A DNA stretch of 25,747 nt from RBG-16-64-43 sp964353865 (GTDB lineage: Bacteria > Chloroflexota > Anaerolineae > Anaerolineales > RBG-16-64-43). How positions within the stretch are numbered: the first letter of the stretch is position 1; each line of letters begins with the position of its first letter. The notes under the pieces were generated by a model. The model did no database searches. It was given only the letters and a program-made list of their open reading frames with translations, and was not told the DNA's origin. Positions 6,781-15,329 of the stretch are shown one piece after another. A program made the position numbers and the translations under genes. Where the stretch lies: positions 1 through 25,747 of the forward strand of contig CAYGXJ010000050.1 of NCBI GenBank assembly GCA_964353865.1, read 5' to 3'.

Positions 6781-8472
6781 CTAGCGGATCACGAGTGGCA
6801 GGAAGCCCGCCGGGATAACGACGAAGGTATCCGTTTGCAGCGCGGAACTATTGCCCACGCGGTTGACCGAGCGGATGTCGACCGTGTGCGGGCCGAGCGC
6901 GAGCGGCGCCGTGGCAAAGAGATAGTCCTCGGATGTTTCATCCCACGCTCCGTCGGCGGGGAGGGCGGACACCCAGGAGCCCGCATCGACGCGGTATTGG
7001 ACGGCGGAAATGAAGTTGATGGTCACATCGGATCGCGTCGGCGAGTCATAGGCCACGTCCTGGGACGAGCCTGTATAGCGCGCGGAATTAGGGGCTATCG
7101 TCTCAGCCGGCCGGGTCGAAATGCTCACGGTGGGCGTGGTGTCCACGGGGTCTGGAATCGCATCACTATCGAGGTCGCGCCCGCCCACCTGATGGCGGGA
7201 GGGCGTGTCAATCACGTTCGCGTTGTTGCGCATGATGCAGTTGACACTGACACACGTCGGACAGTCAGTGGAGGACGTGACGCAGCGCGCCTCGCAATTC
7301 GAGTTGGCGATGCCCAGGTAGCCGTATGAGCCGCCGCACGAGCAGCACGAATAGCCGGGCTGGCAGTACTCGTCGCCTGCTCCGAACAGGTGGCCGGTCT
7401 CGTGTGCCAGGACGCTGTCCATGCGGGAGATCCCCCAGCCGTCGTTGTCGTAGGTCATGACGGTGAAGGGGCCGTAGTAGTACGCATAGCCGAAGTAGCC
7501 ATCGGTGAACTTGCCGTCGCTGTCCGCTAGGCTGTCGACGACAAATACGGCGATCGCCCAGTCGGTGCCATTGCTGGCGCGTATGGCATTCAGATAGTTG
7601 CGAACCTGCGTCCAGTAGCTGGTGCCAGGGTAGCCGATGGCCGCGAGCGTCTGGGCCATCCACAAGCCCTGGTCGGAGGAACTGCGCGTGATCGGTTCGT
7701 AGCCTGTCGGTACCTTGAGGTGCGTGTCGTAGAAGAAGGTCAGGTTGCCTTGCGGCATTCCGGTCGCGGCCCACCACGAAAGCCCGGCCGCTATCTCGCT
7801 CACCACAGTGGCATCACGCGTCCCCCAGTTCTCGGTCTGCGCGTCAATCGTGCCGTCGCTCTCGGGAAGGATGATCCCGACCGCCACCTTGCCCGCCATG
7901 AATTCGCTCGTCTGGTTGTAGCACGGCGCTGGCGAGGCCGAGGCGATCGCGCCCTGGGGCGCATCACTCGCGGGGGCCTCGCGTGCATCGCCGACCAGGG
8001 GTTCGCCGGGAGGCGTCTCCCAGTCAGCCGCCGCACTCGGGGGCGGGCTCGTCAGCATGAGGTTCCATGCTGCGGCGGCGAGCTGCGCCTCAAAGGGAAG
8101 GTCGGCCAGAGCGCCTGCAGGAACCTCGCCGCGGTAGGCCTCGGCGAAGAAAGGAACGTCCCTCATGACCACTTGGGGGGGCACGTAGGCAATGAGCGCC
8201 GCCGGTGGAAAGACGTGAACGGCGCATCCGCCGAGCGCCTCAATTGCATTCACTGCCTCGCGCGTCTCGGCGGCGGTAGTTGCATCGAGCACAATCAGCG
8301 CATCGGCTTCGCAGGCTGGCACGAGAGGGGCAGGTGGGTCGGGTTCCTCGCACGCGCGGGTCGGCCGGGCTGCGGGCGAACCGCCCGCCCCGATCGCAAG
8401 AAGTGCAAGCACCGTGGCAATCGCAATCGTGCGGCGGGCGTTGCGGCTTGGGGTGAGATGGAAGGACGCCAT
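6781..8472 (-). CDS. Secreted metzincin-like zinc metalloprotease
   Basis: A 563-residue exported protein. The signal peptide is RNARRTIAIATVLALLAIGA. Next comes a region (about 55-105) resembling a small ferredoxin-like propeptide, DALIVLDATTAAETREAVNA. The catalytic domain has VLAHETGHLFGAGDEY, an HExxHxxGxxD zinc site (H357, E358, H361, D367), flanked by a Cys-rich stretch (CQPGYSCCSCGG) and a possible Met-turn, CIMRNN (about 412-417). The C-terminal part is a beta-sandwich-like domain with DGAWDETSEDYLF and GPHTVDIRSVNRVGN, ending in FLPLVIR. AAGG six bases before ATG 8472 favours it over ATG 8478. The protein should act outside the cell; its substrate is unknown. The Cys-rich secreted protein lies 54 bases downstream on the same strand. 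Confidence 0.82.
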   Translation of the reverse strand: MASFHLTPSRNARRTIAIATVLALLAIGAGGSPAARPTRACEEPDPPAPLVPACEADALIVLDATTAAETREAVNAIEALGGCAVHVFPPAALIAYVPPQVVMRDVPFFAEAYRGEVPAGALADLPFEAQLAAAAWNLMLTSPPPSAAADWETPPGEPLVGDAREAPASDAPQGAIASASPAPCYNQTSEFMAGKVAVGIILPESDGTIDAQTENWGTRDATVVSEIAAGLSWWAATGMPQGNLTFFYDTHLKVPTGYEPITRSSSDQGLWMAQTLAAIGYPGTSYWTQVRNYLNAIRASNGTDWAIAVFVVDSLADSDGKFTDGYFGYAYYYGPFTVMTYDNDGWGISRMDSVLAHETGHLFGAGDEYCQPGYSCCSCGGSYGYLGIANSNCEARCVTSSTDCPTCVSVNCIMRNNANVIDTPSRHQVGGRDLDSDAIPDPVDTTPTVSISTRPAETIAPNSARYTGSSQDVAYDSPTRSDVTINFISAVQYRVDAGSWVSALPADGAWDETSEDYLFATAPLALGPHTVDIRSVNRVGNSSALQTDTFVVIPAGFLPLVIR

Positions 8473-9116
8473 GGACATCCTTGCTGGGCTCGACGTCGGC
8501 GGTCGGTCTGCAGAGCCAACTCGGGGCGGCTCTCACCCGCCTGCGGCGTGGCGCGGGTGTCTGGCCTTGCTCCCCCGATATGGTGACACAAGAGTAGGTC
8601 AAGTTCGGCTCCGCCACTCTTGCGTCTGATGAGCAGAATCGGGACAGTCCGCGGTGGTCGCCCGTCCCAGTGAGTGCTTCTGGCGACCATCCGCAACTCC
8701 CGAGCGCCCGGCGCCCAATTGGAGTGTCGGTGTCCCATTACTCATGCGACCTCTGCAACATCTCGCTCAGCCAGCACCGTGTCTGGGCTGGATGTCCCTA
8801 TGGGCAAGGCCTAGCACCGGACGGAGAGGTGCCGGGCAACCCGTTGGGATTCGGCCATCGAGGGATGTTGGCAAGTCGCGCAGCACCTGCGGCAGGGGAA
8901 CCCAAAGCGGCGGCCAGGGGCCGTATGCAGACTCCATACAAGATCTACTGGGCGGGGCCGATTTCCGGTTGCCGGGTAGCTGCCGGACGGTGTGAGGCCA
9001 TCGCTCCCCGATCGCGAACCGCGCCGAACCTTCGGCTCGTGTCCATGCACGCGCTGAGCAAGCCTGTGCTATCCTCAAGGCGCTTCACCACTCCAGCTAT
9101 CCAGTCGAGATGACAG
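8473..9116. other. Divergent intergenic region, 640 bp
   Basis: This region separates the minus-strand protease gene from the plus-strand GH31 gene. An inverted repeat CAAGAGT/ACTCTTG (8589-8595 with 8616-8622) lies in the protease upstream region. An extended -10-like TGCTATCCT (9067-9075) lies about 40 bases before the GH31 start but has no clear -35. A short ORF with a possible gene-start remnant begins at 8925. No convincing complete gene is visible. Confidence 0.35.
8925..8969 (+). pseudogene. Possible N-terminal scrap of a nucleoside 2-deoxyribosyltransferase-like gene
   Basis: An ATG preceded by CCAGGGG opens with MQTPYKIYWAGPISG, which resembles the first beta strand and glycine turn of nucleoside 2-deoxyribosyltransferase-like proteins (KIYWAGPLF type). 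After about 15 codons the similarity ends in all frames I read. It may be a decayed remnant or a coincidence in a short stretch; no other part of such a gene is present. Confidence 0.2.
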
Positions 9117-11429
9117 ATGCGTACGTCGACCCCCACTGGGTCAGGGAAACCAGACGAGGTCCGCTTGCATGTTCTCCCCCTCGGGCCGCATGCTTTGCGC
9201 CTCTCCTGGGCGACGGACCCCCACGTCGGCGGTTCGCCGGGCCGGCCGTGGGTGGGCGAAGTGCTGCCGGGGCTGGCGGACGCAGCGGGCCTCGAAAGCG
9301 AATTGTCGGCCCGGGCAACAGGCCGGGGTGCGCAGATGAGGGGCCCCGGGGGCGCGCCTCTTTTGACCATCCATGAGTTGCGCGAGACGGCGCGCGGCAC
9401 GACCCGCCTCGTCATCACCAGCGAGCCCGGGGAGAAGTTCTACGGCTGGGGGGAGCGGTTCGACCGCTTTGCCCGATGGCAGGGCGTGGTCCACCTGAGC
9501 GCGCGCGAATCACCGGCCTTCACCCAGCAGCGTCGGTCTTATTCAGCCATTCCGTTCGTCGTGAGCAGCCGCGGCTACGCGCTGCTCTTGCTCAACGGCC
9601 ACGCCAGCACCTGGCGCATGCGGCCCGAGCGAGGCCGCCTGGAGGTGACTGCCGACGGCCCAGGGGCCGATTGCGTCGTGATCGCCGGCCCGACCTTCAA
9701 AGAAATTCTCACCACCTACACCGCGCTCACCGGCCGCCCGCCGCTGCCTCCGCGCTGGGCGCTCGGGCTGTGGGTCACCGAATTCCCCCAAGAGGACGAG
9801 CGCGCCGTGCTCGACCATGTCGAAGCGCACCGTGCGCACCGCATCCCGCTGGATGCGGTGATCCTCGACTACCATTGGGAGGAGCGCTTCCACAACTTCC
9901 GCTGGCGCACGTCGCTCTTCCCCTCCCCGGCGCAGATGATCGGTCAGTTGCGGGCGATGGGCGTGCGCCTGGGGTTGATCTTCACGCCTTTCCTCAATAC
10001 CCGCCACGGCCGCCTCAAGAAACGGGTCTTCAATCTGTATATCCACAGCGTGCCGCGCGAGCGTTTGATGGACGACGAGCGGGATCTTCCCGGTTGGGCG
10101 GAGGCGCGTGCCCAGGGTTTCCTCGCCCACGACCGGACAGCGTGGTGGTTCGGGGCGGGCGGCATGCTCGACTTCACCAACCCGGCGGCGGCCGACTGGT
10201 GGAACGCACGCTTGCGCCCGCTCTACGATCAGAGCGTGGCCTTCTTCAAGAACGATGATGGGGAATACTTGCCGCACGACGCGCGCTCCCACTTAGGATT
10301 GAGTGGGAGCGAGTTGCACAACCTGTACGGGTTTTTCTACGGCCGGGCCGTTTTCGAGGGCATGCGCACGCTCGATGATCGGCGCCCCCTCATCTATTCG
10401 CGCTCGGCCTGGGCCGGCTCCCAATGCTACCCAGGGCTCTTCCTGGGTGATCAGACCCCGACCTTCCACCACATGCGTGCCACGCTGCGCGCCGGTCTCA
10501 ACATGAGCCTGGCAGGCTTCACATGGTGGGGTGCCGACATCTTCGGCCTCTCGGGCCGGACAACCCCCGAAACCCACATGCGTTATGCGCAGTGGGCGAT
10601 GCTCAATCCGTTGGCACGTTACTTCTGGCGCCCGGCCGCCCTCGACGACACACGCCTGCCCTGGTCGCACGGCGCGCAGGCCGAAGAGAACTTCAGACGC
10701 CTGGCGGACCTTCGCTACCGCTTGATGCCATACTTGTACGGGCTGGCTTGGGAGGCGAGCCAGACGGGCGTGCCGATGATCCGGCCGATGATGCTGGAGT
10801 TCCCCGCCGAGACTTCGCTGCGCGAGGTCGACGACCAGTACATGCTCGGCGGTGCCTTGCTGGCGGCGCCAGTTTTGGAATCCGGAGCGCGATCCCGTCT
10901 CGTGCGCTTTCCGCCGGGCGCGTGGCACGACTTCTGGTCGGGAGAAACTCACCACGGGTCCGGCGTCATCATGTGCCAGGCCCCGCTCGACCGGCTGCCA
11001 CTCTTCGTGCGCGGTGGTTCCGTGCTGCCGATGGGTCCGGTGCTCGCGAGCATACCCGATGCGCACGTGTTCGAGGACCTCTCACTCCACGCCTGGCCGC
11101 CCTTCGCCGGTGTGACATCGGTATACGACGACGACGGTCGAACGCGGGCCTATGAACGCGGCGAATTCAGCCGGACGCTCATTGAGTGTTCGCAGGAGGG
11201 CGACCGGCTGCGGCTGCACGTCCACCCGACTCGCGGGGAGTTTGCCGGCCGGCCGCGGCGATTCAAGATAGAAGCGGCCCTGCACCGGGCGCGTGCCCCG
11301 TGTGAGGCGAGAATCGATGGGGCGACCACCCGAGAGTGGGAATTCGACCCCGCGAGCGCGGAACTCCGCCTGCGTTGGGAATGCAACCCGACCCAAGGGA
11401 GTGAACTGCTGATTGGCTGGGGAGGTTGA
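9117..11429 (+). CDS. Glycoside hydrolase family 31 alpha-glycosidase
   Basis: A 770-residue enzyme, normal for GH31 retaining alpha-glycosidases (alpha-glucosidase or alpha-xylosidase type). An N-terminal beta-sandwich carries KFYGWGERFDRFARW (107-121). The (beta/alpha)8 barrel starts near PPRWALGLWVTEF (211-223) and has LDAVILDYHWEERF (245-258) and IFTPFLNTR (288-296). The nucleophile is D380 in FFKNDDGE (376-383), and the acid/base is D445 in LFLGDQTP. MSLAGFTWWGADIFGL (463-478) is the usual substrate-pocket strand. C-terminal beta domains complete it. No signal peptide is present, so it is cytoplasmic and acts on imported sugar. The KNDDGE form resembles the KTDFGE of alpha-xylosidases more than the DMNE of alpha-glucosidases, a hint only. 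The ribosome site is weak. It heads the carbohydrate block. Confidence 0.9.
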   Translation: MRTSTPTGSGKPDEVRLHVLPLGPHALRLSWATDPHVGGSPGRPWVGEVLPGLADAAGLESELSARATGRGAQMRGPGGAPLLTIHELRETARGTTRLVITSEPGEKFYGWGERFDRFARWQGVVHLSARESPAFTQQRRSYSAIPFVVSSRGYALLLLNGHASTWRMRPERGRLEVTADGPGADCVVIAGPTFKEILTTYTALTGRPPLPPRWALGLWVTEFPQEDERAVLDHVEAHRAHRIPLDAVILDYHWEERFHNFRWRTSLFPSPAQMIGQLRAMGVRLGLIFTPFLNTRHGRLKKRVFNLYIHSVPRERLMDDERDLPGWAEARAQGFLAHDRTAWWFGAGGMLDFTNPAAADWWNARLRPLYDQSVAFFKNDDGEYLPHDARSHLGLSGSELHNLYGFFYGRAVFEGMRTLDDRRPLIYSRSAWAGSQCYPGLFLGDQTPTFHHMRATLRAGLNMSLAGFTWWGADIFGLSGRTTPETHMRYAQWAMLNPLARYFWRPAALDDTRLPWSHGAQAEENFRRLADLRYRLMPYLYGLAWEASQTGVPMIRPMMLEFPAETSLREVDDQYMLGGALLAAPVLESGARSRLVRFPPGAWHDFWSGETHHGSGVIMCQAPLDRLPLFVRGGSVLPMGPVLASIPDAHVFEDLSLHAWPPFAGVTSVYDDDGRTRAYERGEFSRTLIECSQEGDRLRLHVHPTRGEFAGRPRRFKIEAALHRARAPCEARIDGATTREWEFDPASAELRLRWECNPTQGSELLIGWGG

Positions 11430-11507
11430 GGCCGTTCGGCCTGCTGCAGTATGGCCGGTTGCGCGAGCGCCCCTCGCCCTCAGCCGATGTGAGAGCGGAG
11501 GATCCCG

Positions 11508-12305
11508 ATGCCCAAGCGTGTGTTGGTCCTGGTCGCCCACCCGGACGACGCGGAGTTCTTTGCTGGCGGGACGATCGCCCGATTCGTCGCGGAGGGCGCA
11601 CAGGTGCGCTACGTCATCACCTCCGACGGCCGGCGCGGCTCTTTCACGCAAGCGAGCGAGGCATTGGCCCGCATGCGTCAGGAGGAAGCGCAGCGCGCGG
11701 CACAGGTGATCGGCGCGCAGCCGCCGCTCATGCTCGGATATCCGGACCTGGAACTGGATCGACTGGCGCCGGGCGTATTGCGTGAACGGTTCATCCGTGC
11801 GATTCGTGAATTCCGGCCGGACGCGCTCATCGCCGAAGACCCGTTCGCCTTGGGCGAACCCCATCCCGATCACCGCGCGGTCGCGACCGCGGCGGTCGAG
11901 GCGGTCTCCTTTGCCATGCTTCCGCTGATGCATCCCGAGCACGCCGAGGCGGGCCTCGAGCCGCACTTTGTGACCGAGAAGTACTACTATGCCGAGAGCG
12001 GGGGGGCCCCCGACAGGATCATTGACATCACTTCCACGATCGAGCGCAAGCTGGCTGCGCTGGCGGAACACAAGACTCAGATGGAATTCCTGGTGGAGGA
12101 TGTGCGGCGTCAGGCAGAGCTGGCCGGGCTGGACCTGAGCGCCCTATTGGGCGAGGCGGCCGGCGATCCGATGCTCGCGGTGGGTTGGGCCATGCGTTCG
12201 CAGGCGGCCGAGATCGGCCAAAGGGAGGGCTTCACCTACGGCGAGGCCTTCCGCTACGCGCGCTTCCATCCATTTGTGGAGGGGCTTCTCAATTCCGCCT
12301 CGTAG
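11508..12305 (+). CDS. PIG-L family zinc-dependent N-deacetylase
   Basis: A 265-residue protein of the LmbE/PIG-L family, which removes N-acetyl (or similar) groups from glycosides such as N-acetylglucosaminyl conjugates. The zinc site is VLVAHPDDAEFFAGG with H11 and D14 as ligands and D13 as general base. The second element is PHPDHRAV (119-126), where H122 completes the site. AITSDGRRGSF-like sequence (YVITSDGRRGSF, 35-46) is the usual following strand. CGGAGG just upstream sets ATG 11508. It lies 78 bases after the GH31 gene on the same strand and is probably co-transcribed, so an amino-sugar-containing or acylated glycoside substrate is plausible. No signal peptide is seen; it is cytoplasmic. 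Confidence 0.9.
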   Translation: MPKRVLVLVAHPDDAEFFAGGTIARFVAEGAQVRYVITSDGRRGSFTQASEALARMRQEEAQRAAQVIGAQPPLMLGYPDLELDRLAPGVLRERFIRAIREFRPDALIAEDPFALGEPHPDHRAVATAAVEAVSFAMLPLMHPEHAEAGLEPHFVTEKYYYAESGGAPDRIIDITSTIERKLAALAEHKTQMEFLVEDVRRQAELAGLDLSALLGEAAGDPMLAVGWAMRSQAAEIGQREGFTYGEAFRYARFHPFVEGLLNSAS

Positions 12306-12328
12306 GCATCAGGCACGCCTGCGAGGGG

Positions 12329-12359
12329 TTGGGCGACTCGCGGCGTTCGAGGCTATACT
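12329..12359 (+). promoter_or_regulatory. Candidate promoter for the second MFS gene
   Basis: TATACT (12354-12359) matches the -10 consensus at five of six positions. Upstream TTGGGC (12329-12334) is a weak -35 at 19-base spacing. The start of transcription would lie about 50 bases before the MFS start codon. Confidence 0.35.
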
Positions 12360-12416
12360 CTGCGGCACGATTTCGCGACTACACATCGATCCGCTACCGG
12401 CTGAGAGGAGGATGGC

Positions 12417-13718
12417 ATGGGCAAGCGCTCCGGCTATCGCTGGTTTGTGGTTGCGGTGTTCTTCCTTTTCATGCTGCTGCATCAGACCGACCGCCTGATG
12501 ATCGGCTCGATGCAGGTGCCGATCATGGGCGAATTCAAGATCTCGGATTCGCAGTGGGGTCTGGTGAACACCGGGGCGCTGGTAGTCAGCACGCTGCTCT
12601 ACCCGGTGTGGGGCTACCTTTACGACCGTTACGCCCGCGCCAAACTGCTGGCTTTGGCCTCCCTCATCTGGGGCGCCACCACCTGGTTGAGCTCGATCGT
12701 GCGTTCGTTCCCGGCCTTCGTGGGCACGCGCGCCTCGACCGGCATTGACGACTCGTCCTACCCCGGGCTGTACTCGCTCGTGGCCGACTACTTCGGCCCC
12801 GGCCTGCGCGGGCGCGTCTATGGCCTCTTGCAGCTCGCTCAACCACTGGGTTATCTGGGCGGCATGGTGCTGGCGCTGATGGTCGCGCCGATGATCGGAG
12901 GTTGGCGTTCGGTCTTCTATATTACCGGTTCGCTCGGGCTGGTGATCGCGGTGCTCATCTTCTTCGGCGTGAAGGAAATGCCCCGGGGCAAAGCCGAACC
13001 CGAATTCGCCGGCATGCAGGACTACCAGCAATTCCGCTTCTCCTGGGCAGAAGCCAAGCTCGCCGTGCAGAAGCGGTCGATGTGGTTTGTGTTCGCCCAG
13101 GGGTTTGCGGGCGTCTTCCCGTGGAATGTGATCACCTTCTTTATCTTCGGCTACCTGATCCGCGAGCGGGGCTACAACAACGACACGGTCCTGTTCACCA
13201 TGGCGCCCATGGTCCTGGTCCTGGCCCTTGGCTACTTTGTCGGAGGGGCGCTGGGCGACTGGCTGTTCAAGCGCACGCTCAACGGGCGTATCATCGTCTC
13301 CAGCACGGGTGTGCTCTTAGGCGCGATCTTCCTCTTCCTGGCCATCCAGACACCGATCGACAACCGCACTCAGTTCTTGGTGCTGATGCTGCTGACTGCC
13401 ATCTTCATGCCGCTCTCCTCGCCCAATGTCATCGCGACCATCTTTGATGTGACCACACCCGAGGTGCGGTCCACAACCCAGGCCGTGGAATACTTTGTTG
13501 AGAACTCGGGCGCGGCCCTCGCGCCGCTGCTAGCAGGCATCGTGGCCGACGCAACGAATCTCAAGACGGCCATCTTGTGGATCTGCATTTCCGCCTGGCT
13601 GTTGTGCTTCGTGATCTACCTGGGCGCGCTGTTCTTCATCCCGAATGACATCCGCGCTCTGCGCGGTGAGATGCAGCGGCGGGCTGACCTGGAGCGCTCC
13701 AAGGCACGCGCAGGCTAG
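12417..13718 (+). CDS. MFS transporter, organic-anion/Spinster-like
   Basis: A 433-residue integral membrane protein with 12 predicted hydrophobic segments. The start segment FLLHQTDRLMIGSMQVPI-like sequence (FMLLHQTDRLMIG, 18-30) is the first helix and loop typical of MFS anion/sugar-acid carriers. The motif A equivalent is GYLYDRYARAK (66-76), and R105 begins TRASTGIDDSSYPG, the helix-4 substrate region. Later NVIATIFDVTTPEVRSTTQA and ENSGAALAPLLAG lie in the second half. GAGGAGG (12405-12411) fixes ATG 12417. It sits between a deacetylase and a GH4 glycosidase, so it likely imports the glycoside or sugar acid they process. The exact substrate cannot be read from the sequence. Confidence 0.87.
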   Translation: MGKRSGYRWFVVAVFFLFMLLHQTDRLMIGSMQVPIMGEFKISDSQWGLVNTGALVVSTLLYPVWGYLYDRYARAKLLALASLIWGATTWLSSIVRSFPAFVGTRASTGIDDSSYPGLYSLVADYFGPGLRGRVYGLLQLAQPLGYLGGMVLALMVAPMIGGWRSVFYITGSLGLVIAVLIFFGVKEMPRGKAEPEFAGMQDYQQFRFSWAEAKLAVQKRSMWFVFAQGFAGVFPWNVITFFIFGYLIRERGYNNDTVLFTMAPMVLVLALGYFVGGALGDWLFKRTLNGRIIVSSTGVLLGAIFLFLAIQTPIDNRTQFLVLMLLTAIFMPLSSPNVIATIFDVTTPEVRSTTQAVEYFVENSGAALAPLLAGIVADATNLKTAILWICISAWLLCFVIYLGALFFIPNDIRALRGEMQRRADLERSKARAG

Positions 13719-13728
13719 GGAAAAAGCA

Positions 13729-13892
13729 TTCACCGCGGCCTGCCTTCGACCGCAGGCCAGGGAGAGCGCAGAGAACGCCCTGAGTGGAGTGCTCCGTCGC
13801 TGGAGCATGCCCCGTGGCGCGACTTTCGCGCCCACAGACAAGCCGCGAGACCCACCTGAGCTCTCAGAGTCCTTGGTGATCTCGGCGGTGAG
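13729..13892. repeat. Dispersed intergenic inverted repeat, copy D
   Basis: The left arm TTCACCGCGG begins ten bases after the MFS stop. Next comes GGCCTGC cttcgacc GCAGGCC, itself a hairpin, then CAGGGAGAGCGCAGAGAAC. The right arm is CCTTGGTGATCTCGGCGGTGA. Between the arms lies about 80 bases of unrelated sequence. The copy fills most of the gap before the GH4 gene. Confidence 0.62.
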
Positions 13893-13927
13893 ACCAAGCC
13901 CTGACCCGAGAGGAGACTGGCCACGGT

Positions 13928-15298
13928 ATGAAGATCGCGATACTTGGCGGGGGAGGCATGCGCACTCCGCTGCTGGTGCAAGCCGTTCTTGTCCGCCAAG
14001 CGCGCTTGGGCGTCGACGAGCTCGCCATCATGGATACGGACGCCGAGCGTATGGAGCTGATGCGGCTCATCGCGCACCCTGCGAACGATGCGAACGCGCA
14101 CGGGCTGCGCCTCACCCACACCACCCGCGCGCGCGAGGCGCTGCAGGATGCGGATTATGTCATCACCACCTTCCGCGTGGGCGGGATCGAATCGCGGGTG
14201 GTCGACGAGCGCGTGCCGCTGGCCCACGGCGCGCTGGGCCAGGAAACGACCGGCCCGGGCGGGTTTGCCATGGCAATGCGCACGCTGCCGGTGCTGCTCA
14301 ACTATGTGCGGTTGATGCGCGAGGTCTGCCCGCGCGCCTGGCTAATCAACTTCGCCAACCCAGCCGGGCTGCTCACTGAAGCTCTGCGCAGCATGGGCGG
14401 CTGGGAACGGGCGGTGGGCATTTGCGACGCGCCCAGCGGCATGCAGCGGGCGGCGGCGGCAATGCTCGGCACAACACCCGAGCGAGTGCACATGGACTAT
14501 TTCGGCCTCAACCACCTCGGGTGGGTGCGCTCGCTGATCCACGAATGGCAGGACATGGTGCCGCAGCTGATCCGCATGCTGCGCGAAGGCACCACGCTGC
14601 CCGGCCTGCCCTTCGATTCGAATCTGGTGGCCGAGCTAGGCCTGATCCCGAACGAGTACCTGTACTACTACTATCACGCGCGCGAGGCGGTGGCGAACAT
14701 CCTGCGCAGCGAAGAGACCCGCGGCGAGTTCCTTGTCCGCATCAACGGGGACCTTCTTGCGGCGTTGCGCACTCACGCCGCACGCGGCGAGACGGCGGAG
14801 ATGGTGGCGGCCTACAGTGCCTACATGCGCCGACGTGGGCACACCTACATGGCCGGAGAAACCGGGCAGGCCGATTGGCTCGCCCAGGTCGATCCAGCCG
14901 TGGCCGAGGAGCTGACCGCCGAAGGCTACGCCGGCGTAGCGCTGGATGTGATGGAAGCCCTACGCGGCGCCGCGCCACACGTGATGGTGCTCAATATCCC
15001 GAACGCGGGCGCCATTCGCGGCATGGGCGAGCGTGATGTTGTGGAAATCCCGGCTGTGGTCAGTGCGGACTCCATCCGCCCGCTGGCGGTGGGTGAGATT
15101 CCTGCACACTGCCTGGGGTTGATGCTGCAGGTGAAGGCCTACGAACAACTGGCAATCCGAGCGGCGCTCGAGCACTCGTACAACCTGGCGGTGAGCGCGC
15201 TGGCCCTGCACCCGCTGGTGGGCGACGTCCGCCTGGCGCGCGTACTCGTGGATGAATACCGGCAGCGCCACGGGGCCCTGTTCCCCGCACTGGAATGA
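13928..15298 (+). CDS. Glycoside hydrolase family 4, 6-phospho-beta-glucosidase-like
   Basis: A 456-residue GH4 enzyme. GH4 cleaves glycosides by transient oxidation with NAD and Mn(II). The N-terminal Rossmann motif is KIAILGGGGMRTP (2-14). FRVGG (82-86), ETTGPGGF (106-113) and NFANPAGLLTEA (141-152) follow. C166 in GICDAP and H196 in GLNHLGW are the expected metal ligands. EYLYYYYH (about 245-252) and a C-terminal AYEQLAIRAA helix complete the family pattern. NHLGW points to the 6-phospho-beta-glucosidase branch, but no PTS genes are nearby, so phosphorylated substrate would have to come from a kinase or the enzyme acts on another glycoside. AGGAGA lies about 11 bases before the ATG. The PfkB gene follows after 31 bases. 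Confidence 0.88.
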   Translation: MKIAILGGGGMRTPLLVQAVLVRQARLGVDELAIMDTDAERMELMRLIAHPANDANAHGLRLTHTTRAREALQDADYVITTFRVGGIESRVVDERVPLAHGALGQETTGPGGFAMAMRTLPVLLNYVRLMREVCPRAWLINFANPAGLLTEALRSMGGWERAVGICDAPSGMQRAAAAMLGTTPERVHMDYFGLNHLGWVRSLIHEWQDMVPQLIRMLREGTTLPGLPFDSNLVAELGLIPNEYLYYYYHAREAVANILRSEETRGEFLVRINGDLLAALRTHAARGETAEMVAAYSAYMRRRGHTYMAGETGQADWLAQVDPAVAEELTAEGYAGVALDVMEALRGAAPHVMVLNIPNAGAIRGMGERDVVEIPAVVSADSIRPLAVGEIPAHCLGLMLQVKAYEQLAIRAALEHSYNLAVSALALHPLVGDVRLARVLVDEYRQRHGALFPALE

Positions 15299-15329
15299 TC
15301 CTCTCCATTCCGAATGAGGATAACCCTCA

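Noticed and set aside
8589..8622. CAAGAGT/ACTCTTG inverted repeat upstream of the protease gene
   Set aside because: A 7-bp stem with a 20-base loop is expected by chance in this much sequence, and nothing around it supports a function.
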